A stretch of 64,000 nucleotides of DNA from Pseudoalteromonas sp. GCY (GTDB taxonomy: Bacteria; Pseudomonadota; Gammaproteobacteria; Enterobacterales; Alteromonadaceae): positions 1,102,001 to 1,166,000 of the forward strand of contig NZ_CP068022.1 of the NCBI RefSeq assembly GCF_016695175.1. Direction: 5' to 3'. Shown here one piece after another: positions 50,360-59,773 of the stretch. Position numbers and translations under genes: made by a program. Below the pieces are notes generated by a model. That model was not told the origin of the DNA. It worked only from the letters and a program-made list of their open reading frames with translations, and did no database searches. Numbering within the stretch: position 1 is the first letter of the stretch; the number at the start of each line of letters is the position of its first letter.

Positions 50360-53116
50360 ATGGGGGATGCGATGCTAACAGCGCTTAAAGACAGTATGCC
50401 AATTTTGATCGTTACATCTGAGTGGTATGTCAGTCATACAACCGCCGTTGCGGAAAAACTGTTCGCACCTGTAGATAACGTCATCAATAAGCACCTTGAA
50501 GACTTATTTATCTTTCCCTTATGCGTAGAAGAGCAGCAAAAAACAATTGCTGACGGCTCTTTGGTACAGGTGTCGTTGCGCACGTCGCCAAATGTACAAT
50601 TTTTACTGTCATTTTATGATGTTCGCAGCAACGAAATATTTGTACATATTGCCGAGCTCTCTACTTATTATTGTCAAAATCCTTTGGAAGACGAACAAAC
50701 TCGAATTTTGCGCCACGCCGTCAACAGCGCAAACCTAGGGGTTTGGTGCTACGATCTCCTTAATAAGACAGCGTATTTTTCTCCTAAATTCAAATCACTG
50801 ATAGGCCTCCCAGCCTCGGCGGAACTTGACTGGGACACCTTAAAAAGAATGATTTACCACGAAGATCAGCCACTATTTGCCGAGCTACTCGCTCATCATA
50901 TTGAGCAAGGACTTATGCTTCATTTTGAGTTCCGGCTTGAGGTAAGGGGAACAATTCATTGGTTTGAGTTCAAGGGAGAGCAAGTTAAGTATTGTATTCG
51001 CACGCACAGTGTTTATGGGATTTTAGCTGACTGTACTCATGAAAAAGACATGTTAGTCGCGTTACATGATGCAGAAGAAAGCAAAGAACTTGCTATGCAA
51101 GCGGGGAAAATAGGCACTTGGCGAGCAATACGAGTAGCGAATCAATGGCTCTGGAATTGGGATCATCAAGCTAATGAAATTTTTAAACTTTCGGAAGACG
51201 GTATTGGCAATTTGCATCTCTGGGAAGCAAGCCTTCACCCCGACGATAAAGTACGTGTTACTCAAGCGCTAGAAGCGTCACTGAACTCAGGCGAAACCTT
51301 TGAGCAGCGTTATCGCGGCCTGCTCAACGATAAAGACATTGTTGTAGTGTATGCCAAAGGTGTTGTGGGGCTTGATGACCAGGGTCGGCCAGCACGTATT
51401 GATGGTGTTGTTATCGATCAAACCGATGTATATATTGCCCAGAAAAAGCTCCAGCATATTAATCAAGAATTAGAACAACGCGTCGCAGAGCGCACCGCCG
51501 ATCTTGAGGCTGCTATTATCAAAGCTGAGCAGGCTAATCGCACTAAATCAGACTTTTTGTCTATGATGAGCCATGAACTCAGAACCCCCATGAATGGTAT
51601 TATCGGCTCCTTAGATCTCATGGCGCTATCTGAGCTAGATGAAGACAATCAAGAACTCCTAGAAACCGCGTCTATTTCAGCCAATAATTTAGTTTCAATA
51701 TTGAATGATATTTTAGACCTAGCCAAAGTTGAACAAGGGAAAATGGAACTTGAGAGCTACCCATTCTCCCCTTCTAAAATGCTCAATAACATCATCAAAA
51801 CCTTCGAAGCCCACGCGCGAGACAAATCGGTAAAATTAACGGTGCATGAGGACATAAAGCTACCACTAGAAGTGATTGGCGATGAAAACAGAGTGCGGCA
51901 AATTATCTTTAACGTTGTCAGCAATGCCATCAAATTTAGCGTTACAGATCGCGAAGGCGGCGCGAAAGTCACCATCAATGTGCACTGGGTATGCGAGGGC
52001 GTTGCCTTATCTCACTTGATATTTAAGATAGGAGACAATGGTATTGGCATTGCACCGGAAGTCCAAAAGAAACTGTTTACCCCCTTTACACAAGCCGAAC
52101 GCTCTATCACGAGAAAGTACGGCGGCACAGGATTAGGGCTTGCAATATGTGGCAAGCTTATTGACTTAATGGGCGGCAAGGTCGCCTTAAAAAGTAAACC
52201 CGGTGAAGGCTCAATTTTTACCATTACCATTCCTATTTGGCGTCCGAGAACACAACAGCAACCCGACATTCTATTTAATACGCTCTATTGGTTAAGTGAT
52301 ACCCCTTGGCAAAGTTCGTTGGCGCTGACTCAGCTGTACAATGCCTGCACACATTTTTGCAGCGAGATCAAAATCATCGAGTCACCCAGTGAAATCAAAG
52401 AGACTGACGATACTGCACTTATTCGTGTTGTCACAACGCAAGCCGAAGCCTGTGTAGAGCAAATACTCTCACCTATTCCAGAGTTAGTATTTCTTGATGA
52501 AAAGGCATTTGCTAACTTAAACAGTACAGCGTTAACGACACAAAAACCCAAACCAATTGCACCGCAGACTCAATACGCTATCGGTCAACTGCTGAGCAAA
52601 CTTAAAGCAAGTCAACAAGATGGCGAAGCTGATTTAGGTGAATTAAACGATTTCAGTGAACTTGATGCGCTACTTTCACTGGACGACAAAGCATCCAGCC
52701 CAACAGATGATAAAACGGACACTAATGGTAAGCAGCATATACTCCTTGCCGAGGACAACCCCTTTAACCAAAAACTCATCGTCAAACAGCTTTCTAGACT
52801 CGGAGTTTCCTGTGATATCGCCAATAACGGCAAAGAAGCCTTGGCGATGTTTAAAAGTAAACAATACCAGCTCTTACTAACGGATTGCCATATGCCAGAG
52901 ATAGATGGATATGAATTAACTAAGTTAATTCGCGCATTTGAGTCCAGAGAAGAGCGCAGTGCTATTCCTATTGTTGCCGTTACAGGCGCAGCTATGAAAG
53001 GGGATAAAGAGCTTTGTTTAGATAGTGGCATGAATGACTATGTTAGCAAACCTGTGCGGCTACAAGAGCTTAAAAACACCTTAGGTAAATGGTTAGATAT
53101 GGACTTTACACAATGA
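50360..53116 (+). CDS. Hybrid sensor histidine kinase with PAS domains
   Basis: From ATG 50360 (GAGG upstream) the protein is 918 residues and has no membrane segment. Two PAS-like domains occupy about 100-370 (ANLGVWCYDLLNKTAYFSPKF, then AGKIGTWRAIRV). A coiled linker (RVAERTADLEAAIIKAEQ) leads to the H-box SHELRTPMNGIIGSLDLM, then N-box NVVSNAIKFS and G-boxes GDNGIGI and GGTGLGLAICGKL. A receiver closes the protein (LLTDCHMPEIDGYEL, phospho-acceptor Asp; Lys in YVSKPV). A separate Hpt gene overlaps its stop by four bases, forming a phosphorelay. No output regulator is adjacent. Confidence 0.92.
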   Translation: MGDAMLTALKDSMPILIVTSEWYVSHTTAVAEKLFAPVDNVINKHLEDLFIFPLCVEEQQKTIADGSLVQVSLRTSPNVQFLLSFYDVRSNEIFVHIAELSTYYCQNPLEDEQTRILRHAVNSANLGVWCYDLLNKTAYFSPKFKSLIGLPASAELDWDTLKRMIYHEDQPLFAELLAHHIEQGLMLHFEFRLEVRGTIHWFEFKGEQVKYCIRTHSVYGILADCTHEKDMLVALHDAEESKELAMQAGKIGTWRAIRVANQWLWNWDHQANEIFKLSEDGIGNLHLWEASLHPDDKVRVTQALEASLNSGETFEQRYRGLLNDKDIVVVYAKGVVGLDDQGRPARIDGVVIDQTDVYIAQKKLQHINQELEQRVAERTADLEAAIIKAEQANRTKSDFLSMMSHELRTPMNGIIGSLDLMALSELDEDNQELLETASISANNLVSILNDILDLAKVEQGKMELESYPFSPSKMLNNIIKTFEAHARDKSVKLTVHEDIKLPLEVIGDENRVRQIIFNVVSNAIKFSVTDREGGAKVTINVHWVCEGVALSHLIFKIGDNGIGIAPEVQKKLFTPFTQAERSITRKYGGTGLGLAICGKLIDLMGGKVALKSKPGEGSIFTITIPIWRPRTQQQPDILFNTLYWLSDTPWQSSLALTQLYNACTHFCSEIKIIESPSEIKETDDTALIRVVTTQAEACVEQILSPIPELVFLDEKAFANLNSTALTTQKPKPIAPQTQYAIGQLLSKLKASQQDGEADLGELNDFSELDALLSLDDKASSPTDDKTDTNGKQHILLAEDNPFNQKLIVKQLSRLGVSCDIANNGKEALAMFKSKQYQLLLTDCHMPEIDGYELTKLIRAFESREERSAIPIVAVTGAAMKGDKELCLDSGMNDYVSKPVRLQELKNTLGKWLDMDFTQ

Positions 53117-53469
53117 GCAAAACCCTCAACCCTCAGGTGCTTATCGATTTAATCGGTGATGATTTTGCCACGGCGAAAAAGTTTTACACCGACTTTCTGG
53201 TACAATCGAAATCTAGCTGCGCAAAAATTAAAACTGCTTACCAAACTCGTGCTTTTCAAGCTTTAAAAGACGAAGCCCATTACCTCAAAACCTCCGCCAA
53301 AGCAGTGGGTGCTGAGGTACTAGCTGAGCACCTACAGGCGTTAGAATATTCAGCACTTGATAACAACACCACTGAGTGCGCCAAAAAAATAAAAGCAATA
53401 CACCACGAGATCGGCAGCGAGTTTGTTAGAGAATTAAAAGCCTATTTAACCTCTCAGTCGCAAACTTAA
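53113..53469 (+). CDS. Hpt (histidine phosphotransfer) domain protein
   Basis: The 118-residue single-domain protein has the phospho-acceptor His in DEAHYLKTSAKAVGAE. ATG 53113 overlaps the kinase stop (ATGA), so the pair are coupled; frames starting further upstream lie within the kinase gene. It should pass phosphate from the hybrid kinase to an unlinked response regulator. It overlaps the convergent MBL gene by four bases. Confidence 0.88.
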   Translation: MSKTLNPQVLIDLIGDDFATAKKFYTDFLVQSKSSCAKIKTAYQTRAFQALKDEAHYLKTSAKAVGAEVLAEHLQALEYSALDNNTTECAKKIKAIHHEIGSEFVRELKAYLTSQSQT

Positions 53470-54248
53470 AGCGCAATCGACTGCTCAGCGAGCACAGCTT
53501 TGAGTCCTGCGCGTTCGAACTTCACAACATCTTCTTGATGCTGGTAATGATAGACCCAAATATTTTTAATGATGTCTTCACGATAGCTCATCAACAACTC
53601 ATCAAGGGAGCAGTGACTGGGATTGTTTGCAAGACCGCAGTCATGAAAAATAACCTCGTCGTTACTGATGTGGTGATGGAGCAGCTCAGGAATAGCTTTG
53701 GTATCACCACTATAAAACAGACTACCTGGGAGATGTAACGAAAAAGCGCTATTGGGCTCGTGATGACGAACGGCATAACTATGTATACGCTGACCGCGAT
53801 GAAGAAAGCTTTCTGAGATTGGATATAAACGAAAAACCTGCCAGACGCCGCAATTACCTTCGCTCAGTCCGGTGTAAGCGAGCATATTACACAACCCGAC
53901 AATTAGCTCTCCCGGGGCGTATAACGTGATTTGGTGTTGACTCAATGCAGCCTGAAAGTAAAGCTGCTCCAACCCACCGACATGGTCATAATGAAGGTGG
54001 GTGATAAACACAGCATCGGGTAATGACGAAAAATGCTTTTTATAACGCAACACCGTATCAAAACCACAATCTATCAATAACCAAGGTAAGCCTTTATGGG
54101 TCAATACGCAGGTAGAGCACCCGAGAGTCGCAGCGCTAGCGGCACTTCCAACTCCCAAAAAGACTGCAGCGTCTGGTTTACAGTGACTATCAACAAACGA
54201 CTTCGGATTGACAGCGTGTAGCTCGGTAGTCTTCATTGTTTCTTTCAT
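53466..54248 (-). CDS. MBL-fold metallo-hydrolase
   Basis: From ATG 54248 the protein is 260 residues. It has the HxHxDH motif THLHYDHVGG and later metal ligands HHEPNSAFSL, YSGDTKA and HDCG, matching the beta-lactamase-like hydrolase superfamily near ribonuclease Z or AttM types. Substrate is unknown. TTG 54273 and ATG 54236 are alternative starts; no ribosome site is strong. It is convergent with the Hpt gene. Confidence 0.85.
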   Translation of the reverse strand: MKETMKTTELHAVNPKSFVDSHCKPDAAVFLGVGSAASAATLGCSTCVLTHKGLPWLLIDCGFDTVLRYKKHFSSLPDAVFITHLHYDHVGGLEQLYFQAALSQHQITLYAPGELIVGLCNMLAYTGLSEGNCGVWQVFRLYPISESFLHRGQRIHSYAVRHHEPNSAFSLHLPGSLFYSGDTKAIPELLHHHISNDEVIFHDCGLANNPSHCSLDELLMSYREDIIKNIWVYHYQHQEDVVKFERAGLKAVLAEQSIAL

Positions 54249-54480
54249 TGCACTGCCAGAAAAATAAACAAACAATAGCGCCAGACTACATTGTCAAATT
54301 TACAACCACATGACAGTCATATCTGCAAACTTTTGGCTCAGCTCACTATTTGATTTCGCTATTTTGACCACCCTAAAGTATCAATATTTATTAACTCATT
54401 GATTTATAAAGACACTATTTATGGTATAACTATTGCTGAATGATAACATTATGTCATCATCACTATGGAAAATAACAACA

Positions 54481-55449
54481 ATGAAAAAGCTCTTCACCAG
54501 CTTAGCTGCACTTAGCCTTTTATCTGGCTGTGTGGTACATATCTCTCCAAGCGCAGCCGCAACCAAAACACTCCATAAATCTCTACAGCTCAGTGCCGCT
54601 GACATTAGAAAACTTGATGCAAATACTACCTCGGGTAATATCCAGATCATTGGATACGACAACCAACAAGAGATTAAAGTGGAAGCTTCAGTGTTAACCA
54701 CTGAAGCAGAAAACTATCAACTTACCCTTGAAAAATCCGGTGATACCGCCATGTTGGTGGCAGATTCAGATACAAGCTCGGGTATACAGTGGTATCGTAA
54801 TAATAGCCCTAGAATTGACTTAACCATCACCATGCCAAGTCAACTTGCACTAACACTTGATGACAGTTCGGGCGATATAGCCATCAAAAATATCAAAGGT
54901 TTTATCAAACTAGATGATGGCTCTGGCAATATAACATTAGAAGATATTCAAGGTGCTGAAATTGATGACGGCAGTGGCAATATCCATATCACTAACGTCC
55001 AGCAACTTGTTATCGACGATGGTTCTGGCGACATAACTATAAAGGGATTAGTCGATACACTAGAGCTGGAGGATGGCTCGGGTAATATTGATGTGACTGG
55101 TGGCACGGATATCAAAATAGAAGATGAGTCTGGCGATCTAACCCTTCGCGGTTTTAGCGGCAACGCTGATATCATCGATGGCTCTGGCGCACTGGTTGTT
55201 GAAGGTGGACGCAATATTAAAATCGACGACGAGTCCGGTAATATTCGAGTTCGTCACGCCCAAGGCGATGTCACTATCGGTGATGGTTCGGGCAATACGG
55301 ATATCGAAGCAGTTAAGGGCCACGTTCAAATAGAAGACGGTGTTGGAAATATTCGTGTGGTAAATGCCGGCTCCTTGACCATTACCGAATCAGGTTCAGG
55401 CTCGGTGAAAATAGATAGGATAGCTGGAGCCGTAAAGCTAGATGACTAG
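54481..55449 (+). CDS. Lipoprotein with repeated DGSGNI units (DUF4097-like beta-solenoid)
   Basis: From ATG 54481 the protein is 322 residues with a lipoprotein signal (LAALSLLSGCVV, Cys near 16). After about 110 residues the chain consists of about a dozen imperfect 18-20-residue repeats, each with a D-[DE]-[GS]-SG-[ND]-[IT] turn. Examples are LDDGSGNITLEDIQG, IDDGSGNIHITNVQQ and IEDESGDLTLRGF. The regular spacing suggests a right-handed beta-helix. DUF4097-type adhesin-like proteins have this look. It is transcribed alone and followed by a hairpin. Function is unknown. Confidence 0.8.
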   Translation: MKKLFTSLAALSLLSGCVVHISPSAAATKTLHKSLQLSAADIRKLDANTTSGNIQIIGYDNQQEIKVEASVLTTEAENYQLTLEKSGDTAMLVADSDTSSGIQWYRNNSPRIDLTITMPSQLALTLDDSSGDIAIKNIKGFIKLDDGSGNITLEDIQGAEIDDGSGNIHITNVQQLVIDDGSGDITIKGLVDTLELEDGSGNIDVTGGTDIKIEDESGDLTLRGFSGNADIIDGSGALVVEGGRNIKIDDESGNIRVRHAQGDVTIGDGSGNTDIEAVKGHVQIEDGVGNIRVVNAGSLTITESGSGSVKIDRIAGAVKLDD

Positions 55450-55470
55450 GGCCTGCTGAATGACTTTAAA

Positions 55471-55495
55471 GTGGAGCAATATACGATTGCTCCAC
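55471..55495 (+). other. Hairpin after the DGSGNI lipoprotein gene
   Basis: GTGGAGCAAT at 55471-55480 pairs perfectly with ATTGCTCCAC at 55486-55495 (10-bp stem, five-base loop). It is 21 bases after the stop codon but lacks a T run. It probably acts at the transcript's 3' end. Confidence 0.5.
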
Positions 55496-55624
55496 AGTCG
55501 GTAAAGTTCAACATTAACTCGAGACTATGTGTAAAGTCAGCTCGTCCTCCTGACAGGTTTCTACCCATCCATGGGCTTCTTTGATGCCTAATGACAAGGC
55601 ACTCTCTCATCCCCCAACAAACTT

Positions 55625-55653
55625 AACTTCTCGGCGGGTGAACCGCCTCCCAC
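55625..55653 (+). repeat. Flanking repeat, block 1, left copy
   Basis: The block AACTTCTCGGCGGGTGAACC followed by GCCTCCCAC matches 25 of 29 positions with 61140-61168 on the other side of the vgrG island. Together with block 2 it defines a diverged repeat bordering the island. Confidence 0.65.
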
Positions 55654-55787
55654 AAAACTATTTACACTGTGAGTTTGGAGGCTACGCTGATAGTTTTTGT
55701 AACCCTTGCAAACGGCTTAATCGTAAAAATCGTAGACGATCTCACAAGCAACTTTATTCCCCCTTCATCACACCCGAAAGGCATAAG

Positions 55788-55993
55788 TCGATATGCAATG
55801 TGCCGACAGGATGTCGGCTAAGTCTTGTCTGGCACAGGGACGTGCCTTACAAGACGGTTGCACTATATCGGCTTAGGATTTGAGGATTAAGTGTGATGTT
55901 GGGGCGACGTTTTCTTGGTTCGCTCGATCGCGTCGTTTAAAAAGAATGAACGAGAAGCGCATGGATGCGCTTTGATATCTGCCAAGGAGGGCA
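55788..55993. ncRNA. Structured intergenic element with GGA-loop hairpins (candidate RNA)
   Basis: Four hairpins expose GGA: GCCGAC-AGGAT-GTCGGC (55802-55818), GGCAC-AGGGAC-GTGCC (55831-55846, extended by GTCTTGT/ACAAGAC), GCGCA-TGGA-TGCGC (55957-55970), and TGCC-AAGGAG-GGCA (55980-55993). Single-stranded AGGA also occurs twice near 55874-55886. An outer CGATAT/ATATCG pair encloses the first two. ACAGGATGT and ACAGGGACGT resemble the CsrA/RsmA binding consensus. A CsrB-like RNA is one reading; a repetitive palindromic DNA element is the other. Promoter and strand are not proven. Confidence 0.35.
55891..55940 (+). repeat. Flanking repeat, block 2, left copy
   Basis: The run beginning GTGTGATGTTGGGGCGACG closely matches 61200-61249 downstream of the vgrG island. 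The left copy is separated from block 1 by about 240 bases holding the hairpins, whereas the right copy has the blocks close together. Confidence 0.65.
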
Positions 55994-56198
55994 AGCTGAC
56001 ACCTTTTATTTGACTTGAGATTTAAAAACTATCCGTTACACCAAAAGATAAGCATTCGGATACTGAATAAAAAAATGAGTTAAAAATGCTTGCCTTTTAT
56101 GTAACAATAGCGCGCAAATAAAAACCAATCGCAGCACACTAGGAAGTAGTACCGCGTATTGGTGGAATGGCTTTAACCAACAACAGTGGACATAAAAA

Positions 56199-59100
56199 AT
56201 GCAAACAAGGATTGTGGTGTATGGTACTAACCATCCTGTACATGTCGTCGATTTTGAACTCACGACCTGTATCAATAGCGGCTTTTTACTCAAAGCGAAC
56301 CTAGAATCCCAATTTGACCTTGCTGATGAGTTACTTGTCGGCAATATGCTCACGTTTGAAATTGAGTCACCGGACGCAATATCGACGTATTTCACTGGTA
56401 CTTTGTTTGATATCCAATCTGGTTTTGTGTCTGAGCACACCTGTGGTGCAGAGGTGGTCTTAAAGCCTCGCCTTGAGTTACTTAAGCAAACAGAAAAAAG
56501 CCAAATCTTTGTACAAGCCAATGTCCAGTCTGTCCTCAATAAGTTGATACAAAAAGCCGGCTATTCACAAGACCGGATAAAATGGCGAGTCACTAAAGAT
56601 TTACCCACGCTACCGCAGTGCGTGCAAGCGCTAGAAAACGACTACACCTTTTTCACCCGACTCTTAGCAAAGTACGGCTTAATTTATTGGTTTGAATGCC
56701 ATGATTTTATTGAGTCGATAGTGATTGCCGAGGGGAATCTTGCAAGCCCGTATATTGAGCGAGGCTTGCTGTCGGTGACGGATAAAGATGGTCTAGTTCA
56801 CGAGCATGAAACCGGCTTTGTTGGGTTTACGCAGTGCCAAAGCCGCCATCGTTTTAGAATGGGTGGCTCCCAAGTGCATGTGAATGCCCATCCGCCAACT
56901 TCGGTCAGCTCGGCGCAGCGCAGTTATTTTGAGCCTGCTGCACAAAATCCTGCTGAGCAATTTGAGCGCACCGGCAATCTCGAGCTTGCCTATCAACAAG
57001 GAAAAAATGAAGTCACGCTAGTAGGAAACGTAGCCGAAGCCAATGCCGGTTATTCGTTTTCGTTAAATGGTAAATTAGGCACAGCGAAAGGTGGCGATTA
57101 TACCTGTATTCGCAGTAAACAGGTGTATAAGCAAGGCAGTGCCAATGACCCTAAGCAAGTTGCGTATCATAGCGAGTCGGTGTGTGTACCACGAGGTGAG
57201 CCAATACGTATTACTCCCCCAGAGCATAGCCCCAAGCCGATGGTGTTTACCGCCACAGTGCGCTCGCTGTCGGGGTCAAAGGCCAACCCTCACTTAGATA
57301 CCCAAGGGCAATATGCCACGCAAGTACATTTCGATAGTCAGGTGACCGAGTCGGTAAAGCGCCTCACACAATATGCCTGTCGCGGTCAAAAGCAACCGAC
57401 GGGGTTACACTTTCCACTCCTGCCAGACAGTAATGTGCTCATCGGTTGTATGAACAACGACCCAGACCAAAGTTACTTATTAGGGTTTGCCCTTAACGAC
57501 ACGCAACCGTCGGTTGTTACTAGCGCCAATAACACCCAAAACGTGTTGTGCTCTCGCGGCCAAAACCTGTTGATGTTTGATGACACCCCAAATACCCCGC
57601 ATATTGTGTTGCAAACCCTAGCGGGCAACCAGCACTTGGTGTTACATGGGGATAAAAAGCAGCCTTATATTCACTGGCTTGCGCAACTTGGCGCGATGAA
57701 TATTTTTGCGGCCAAAGACATTCAACTTGGCAGTGTTAAAAGTGCAATCCGACTACTCACCAATAAAACCTTTATTGCCAGCGCCAAACAACAACTGGCA
57801 CTGGAGAGTAAAAAGTCGGTGATTATTGATGCCGCAACCAACCTAGACGTCACCGCCAATCAAATTGACGTCAGCGCCAAACAAGATTTGACCCTTAAGG
57901 CGGGCCGCAGCCATCGCAGTGTTATCCAAAGTGATATAAAGCTCAAGGCAGACAACAACCTCACCATCACCGCCCCAGCGGGAAGTCAAATCATTCAAAG
58001 CCAAGGCAATATCACAGTAAAAGGCAGTGGCTCTGGCAACCTCACTCTTGCCAATGGCGGCAGTGAAATCAGTATTGACTCAAGTGGTAACGTCAACATC
58101 TTTGCAGACAAATTACTGACCTTAAAAGGCAAAGCCATGACCGTGTTTGACGGTAGCATGGAGCAAGATATTGGCAGCAAACAAAGCGCCACTATGCCAA
58201 GTGTACCGCAAATTCAAGCGCTCTCTGAGAATGCTCGACTCTCATTGGCTGCCGATGGCATTGCCACCATGGCGAGCAGTACCATTGAGCTGTCTTATAC
58301 CTATCAAGATGGCAGCCCAATCATGGGCGCGCCTTATACCATTCGATTTGCAAACGGCACAGAGCTGACCGGTAACTTAGATGACAGCGGTAAAGCAAAA
58401 ATTGAGAATGCACCGCCTGGTCAATACACCGTGCAATATGGTGAGGATAAACGCGATTACCTGCCAGAAGATAATCGCCCTAAAAACCCACTGTATGGAC
58501 AAATCACCCCAGCGCAAGCGGCTGAAATGGTACGCAGCGGCAATACCGCACCACTGATAGAAGCCAATGGCATTGCAACCCAAGCAGGCGATTGGTTATG
58601 GGGCACACTGCAAGGCGACTTTAATCAAAACCCCTCCACGTCACAAATCGTGGTGGGTACCTTGATTTCCATGATACCGATTATTGACCAAGTCATGGAT
58701 TTACGAGATATCACCGCCAATGTCATGTTACTAACCGACGATGATGAAGCCAACGACACCGACGCTTGGCTTGCCTTTACCCTCACCGGCATTGGTTTAG
58801 TGCCAGTTGTGGGCTCTGCTGTCAAAGGCGTGGGCAAGGTTATCTTAAGAAATACCGGAGAATCGCTCTCGGCTGCGCTTGCCGTTTTACGCAAGCTCGG
58901 CAAAGGCGACCCAGTTAAATACCTAAGAGACATCAACTGGCAAGACCTAGGAAAACAATCCGCCACGGAAGTAAAAAACATCGTCAAAGGCCTACGCGAT
59001 TCACTCGATGAAATGTCCACCAGTTGGCACTACGACCTACTACTTCCAGACGCCGCTATCGAAGGCATGCAAGCCACGGTAAAACGCCTAGACGACGTCA

Positions 59101-59762
59101 CCCCAAAAATCGACCAGCATATGCAACAAGCCGCCCAAGAAATCGGACAGCGAGTTAATAAAGCACTGGATGAATATCAAGGCCAATCACCAATTCGAGG
59201 CGTCACTGATAAGCCCACCAAAGCCAAAGCCGATGAGTTGGAGCCGCCAAAAGGGAATGAGTTGCCGGGGGCTAAAAACCAAAATTCAACTTCCGATTTC
59301 AACATTGATAAATTAGAAGTTTCAGATATTCCTTCTTTCTCTTCAGGTAAGTTCAATGAGTGGTTTGACTCAAGAACGCCTGACGAGCTTTCCGAGCTGT
59401 ATAAAAAGCAGTCGTTCAAAAATAAAATCTCTGATGGGCTTAGGGGCTCAGGAGGTAATCACGAATTCCTTATGGTTGTCGAAGCTCCTCAGTGGAGTAA
59501 ATGGGGAGTTAGTGCTAGGCAAGTCCAAGAAGATTTTGCTATACCTATATCGACTCTCAATGAGAGTCTGGCTAAGGGCTGGAAGCATGTGACAGGAATT
59601 AAGGGATCAAGAGCTCCAAATTCGAAAAAAGTCCACAATCAATTGCAAAAAATAATAAAAAGATCCGAAAGTCTAGACGACTTTAAAAACAATATCAGGG
59701 AATGGGCTGAAATGTGGATTGAAGGTGGTTATAATTCATTACCTAAAGGATTTCATAAATAA
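56199..59762 (+). CDS. vgrG: VgrG spike protein with C-terminal toxin domain (T6SS effector)
   Basis: The 1187-residue protein starts with a VgrG gp27/gp5-like module of about 480 residues (VDFELTTCINSGFLLKANLES, then NDYTFFTRLLAKYGLIYWF). A needle/DUF2345-like repeat region follows to about 680. Next come a transthyretin-like insert (QDGSPIMGAPYTIRFANG) and a hydrophobic pre-toxin region (ISMIPIIDQVMDLRDITANV, then LVPVVGSAVKGVGKVI). The last 160 residues are AT-rich in codon choice and hold GSGGNHEFLMVVEAPQWSKWG. That GG-x-HE pattern resembles C-terminal nuclease-type domains of polymorphic toxins; I cannot name the family. The immunity gene lies 11 bases downstream. No other T6SS genes are in the window, so this is an orphan vgrG island. 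Confidence 0.9.
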   Translation: MQTRIVVYGTNHPVHVVDFELTTCINSGFLLKANLESQFDLADELLVGNMLTFEIESPDAISTYFTGTLFDIQSGFVSEHTCGAEVVLKPRLELLKQTEKSQIFVQANVQSVLNKLIQKAGYSQDRIKWRVTKDLPTLPQCVQALENDYTFFTRLLAKYGLIYWFECHDFIESIVIAEGNLASPYIERGLLSVTDKDGLVHEHETGFVGFTQCQSRHRFRMGGSQVHVNAHPPTSVSSAQRSYFEPAAQNPAEQFERTGNLELAYQQGKNEVTLVGNVAEANAGYSFSLNGKLGTAKGGDYTCIRSKQVYKQGSANDPKQVAYHSESVCVPRGEPIRITPPEHSPKPMVFTATVRSLSGSKANPHLDTQGQYATQVHFDSQVTESVKRLTQYACRGQKQPTGLHFPLLPDSNVLIGCMNNDPDQSYLLGFALNDTQPSVVTSANNTQNVLCSRGQNLLMFDDTPNTPHIVLQTLAGNQHLVLHGDKKQPYIHWLAQLGAMNIFAAKDIQLGSVKSAIRLLTNKTFIASAKQQLALESKKSVIIDAATNLDVTANQIDVSAKQDLTLKAGRSHRSVIQSDIKLKADNNLTITAPAGSQIIQSQGNITVKGSGSGNLTLANGGSEISIDSSGNVNIFADKLLTLKGKAMTVFDGSMEQDIGSKQSATMPSVPQIQALSENARLSLAADGIATMASSTIELSYTYQDGSPIMGAPYTIRFANGTELTGNLDDSGKAKIENAPPGQYTVQYGEDKRDYLPEDNRPKNPLYGQITPAQAAEMVRSGNTAPLIEANGIATQAGDWLWGTLQGDFNQNPSTSQIVVGTLISMIPIIDQVMDLRDITANVMLLTDDDEANDTDAWLAFTLTGIGLVPVVGSAVKGVGKVILRNTGESLSAALAVLRKLGKGDPVKYLRDINWQDLGKQSATEVKNIVKGLRDSLDEMSTSWHYDLLLPDAAIEGMQATVKRLDDVTPKIDQHMQQAAQEIGQRVNKALDEYQGQSPIRGVTDKPTKAKADELEPPKGNELPGAKNQNSTSDFNIDKLEVSDIPSFSSGKFNEWFDSRTPDELSELYKKQSFKNKISDGLRGSGGNHEFLMVVEAPQWSKWGVSARQVQEDFAIPISTLNESLAKGWKHVTGIKGSRAPNSKKVHNQLQKIIKRSESLDDFKNNIREWAEMWIEGGYNSLPKGFHK

Positions 59763-59773
59763 GGCGTATTAAA

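Noticed and set aside
52612..53031. 139-codon minus-strand frame inside the hybrid kinase
   Set aside because: Antisense to the receiver domain, with no ribosome site.
55581..55883. 100-codon frame upstream of vgrG
   Set aside because: It runs through the hairpin and repeat region, is rich in Arg/Cys/His without pattern, and has no convincing start. Structure of the DNA explains it better.
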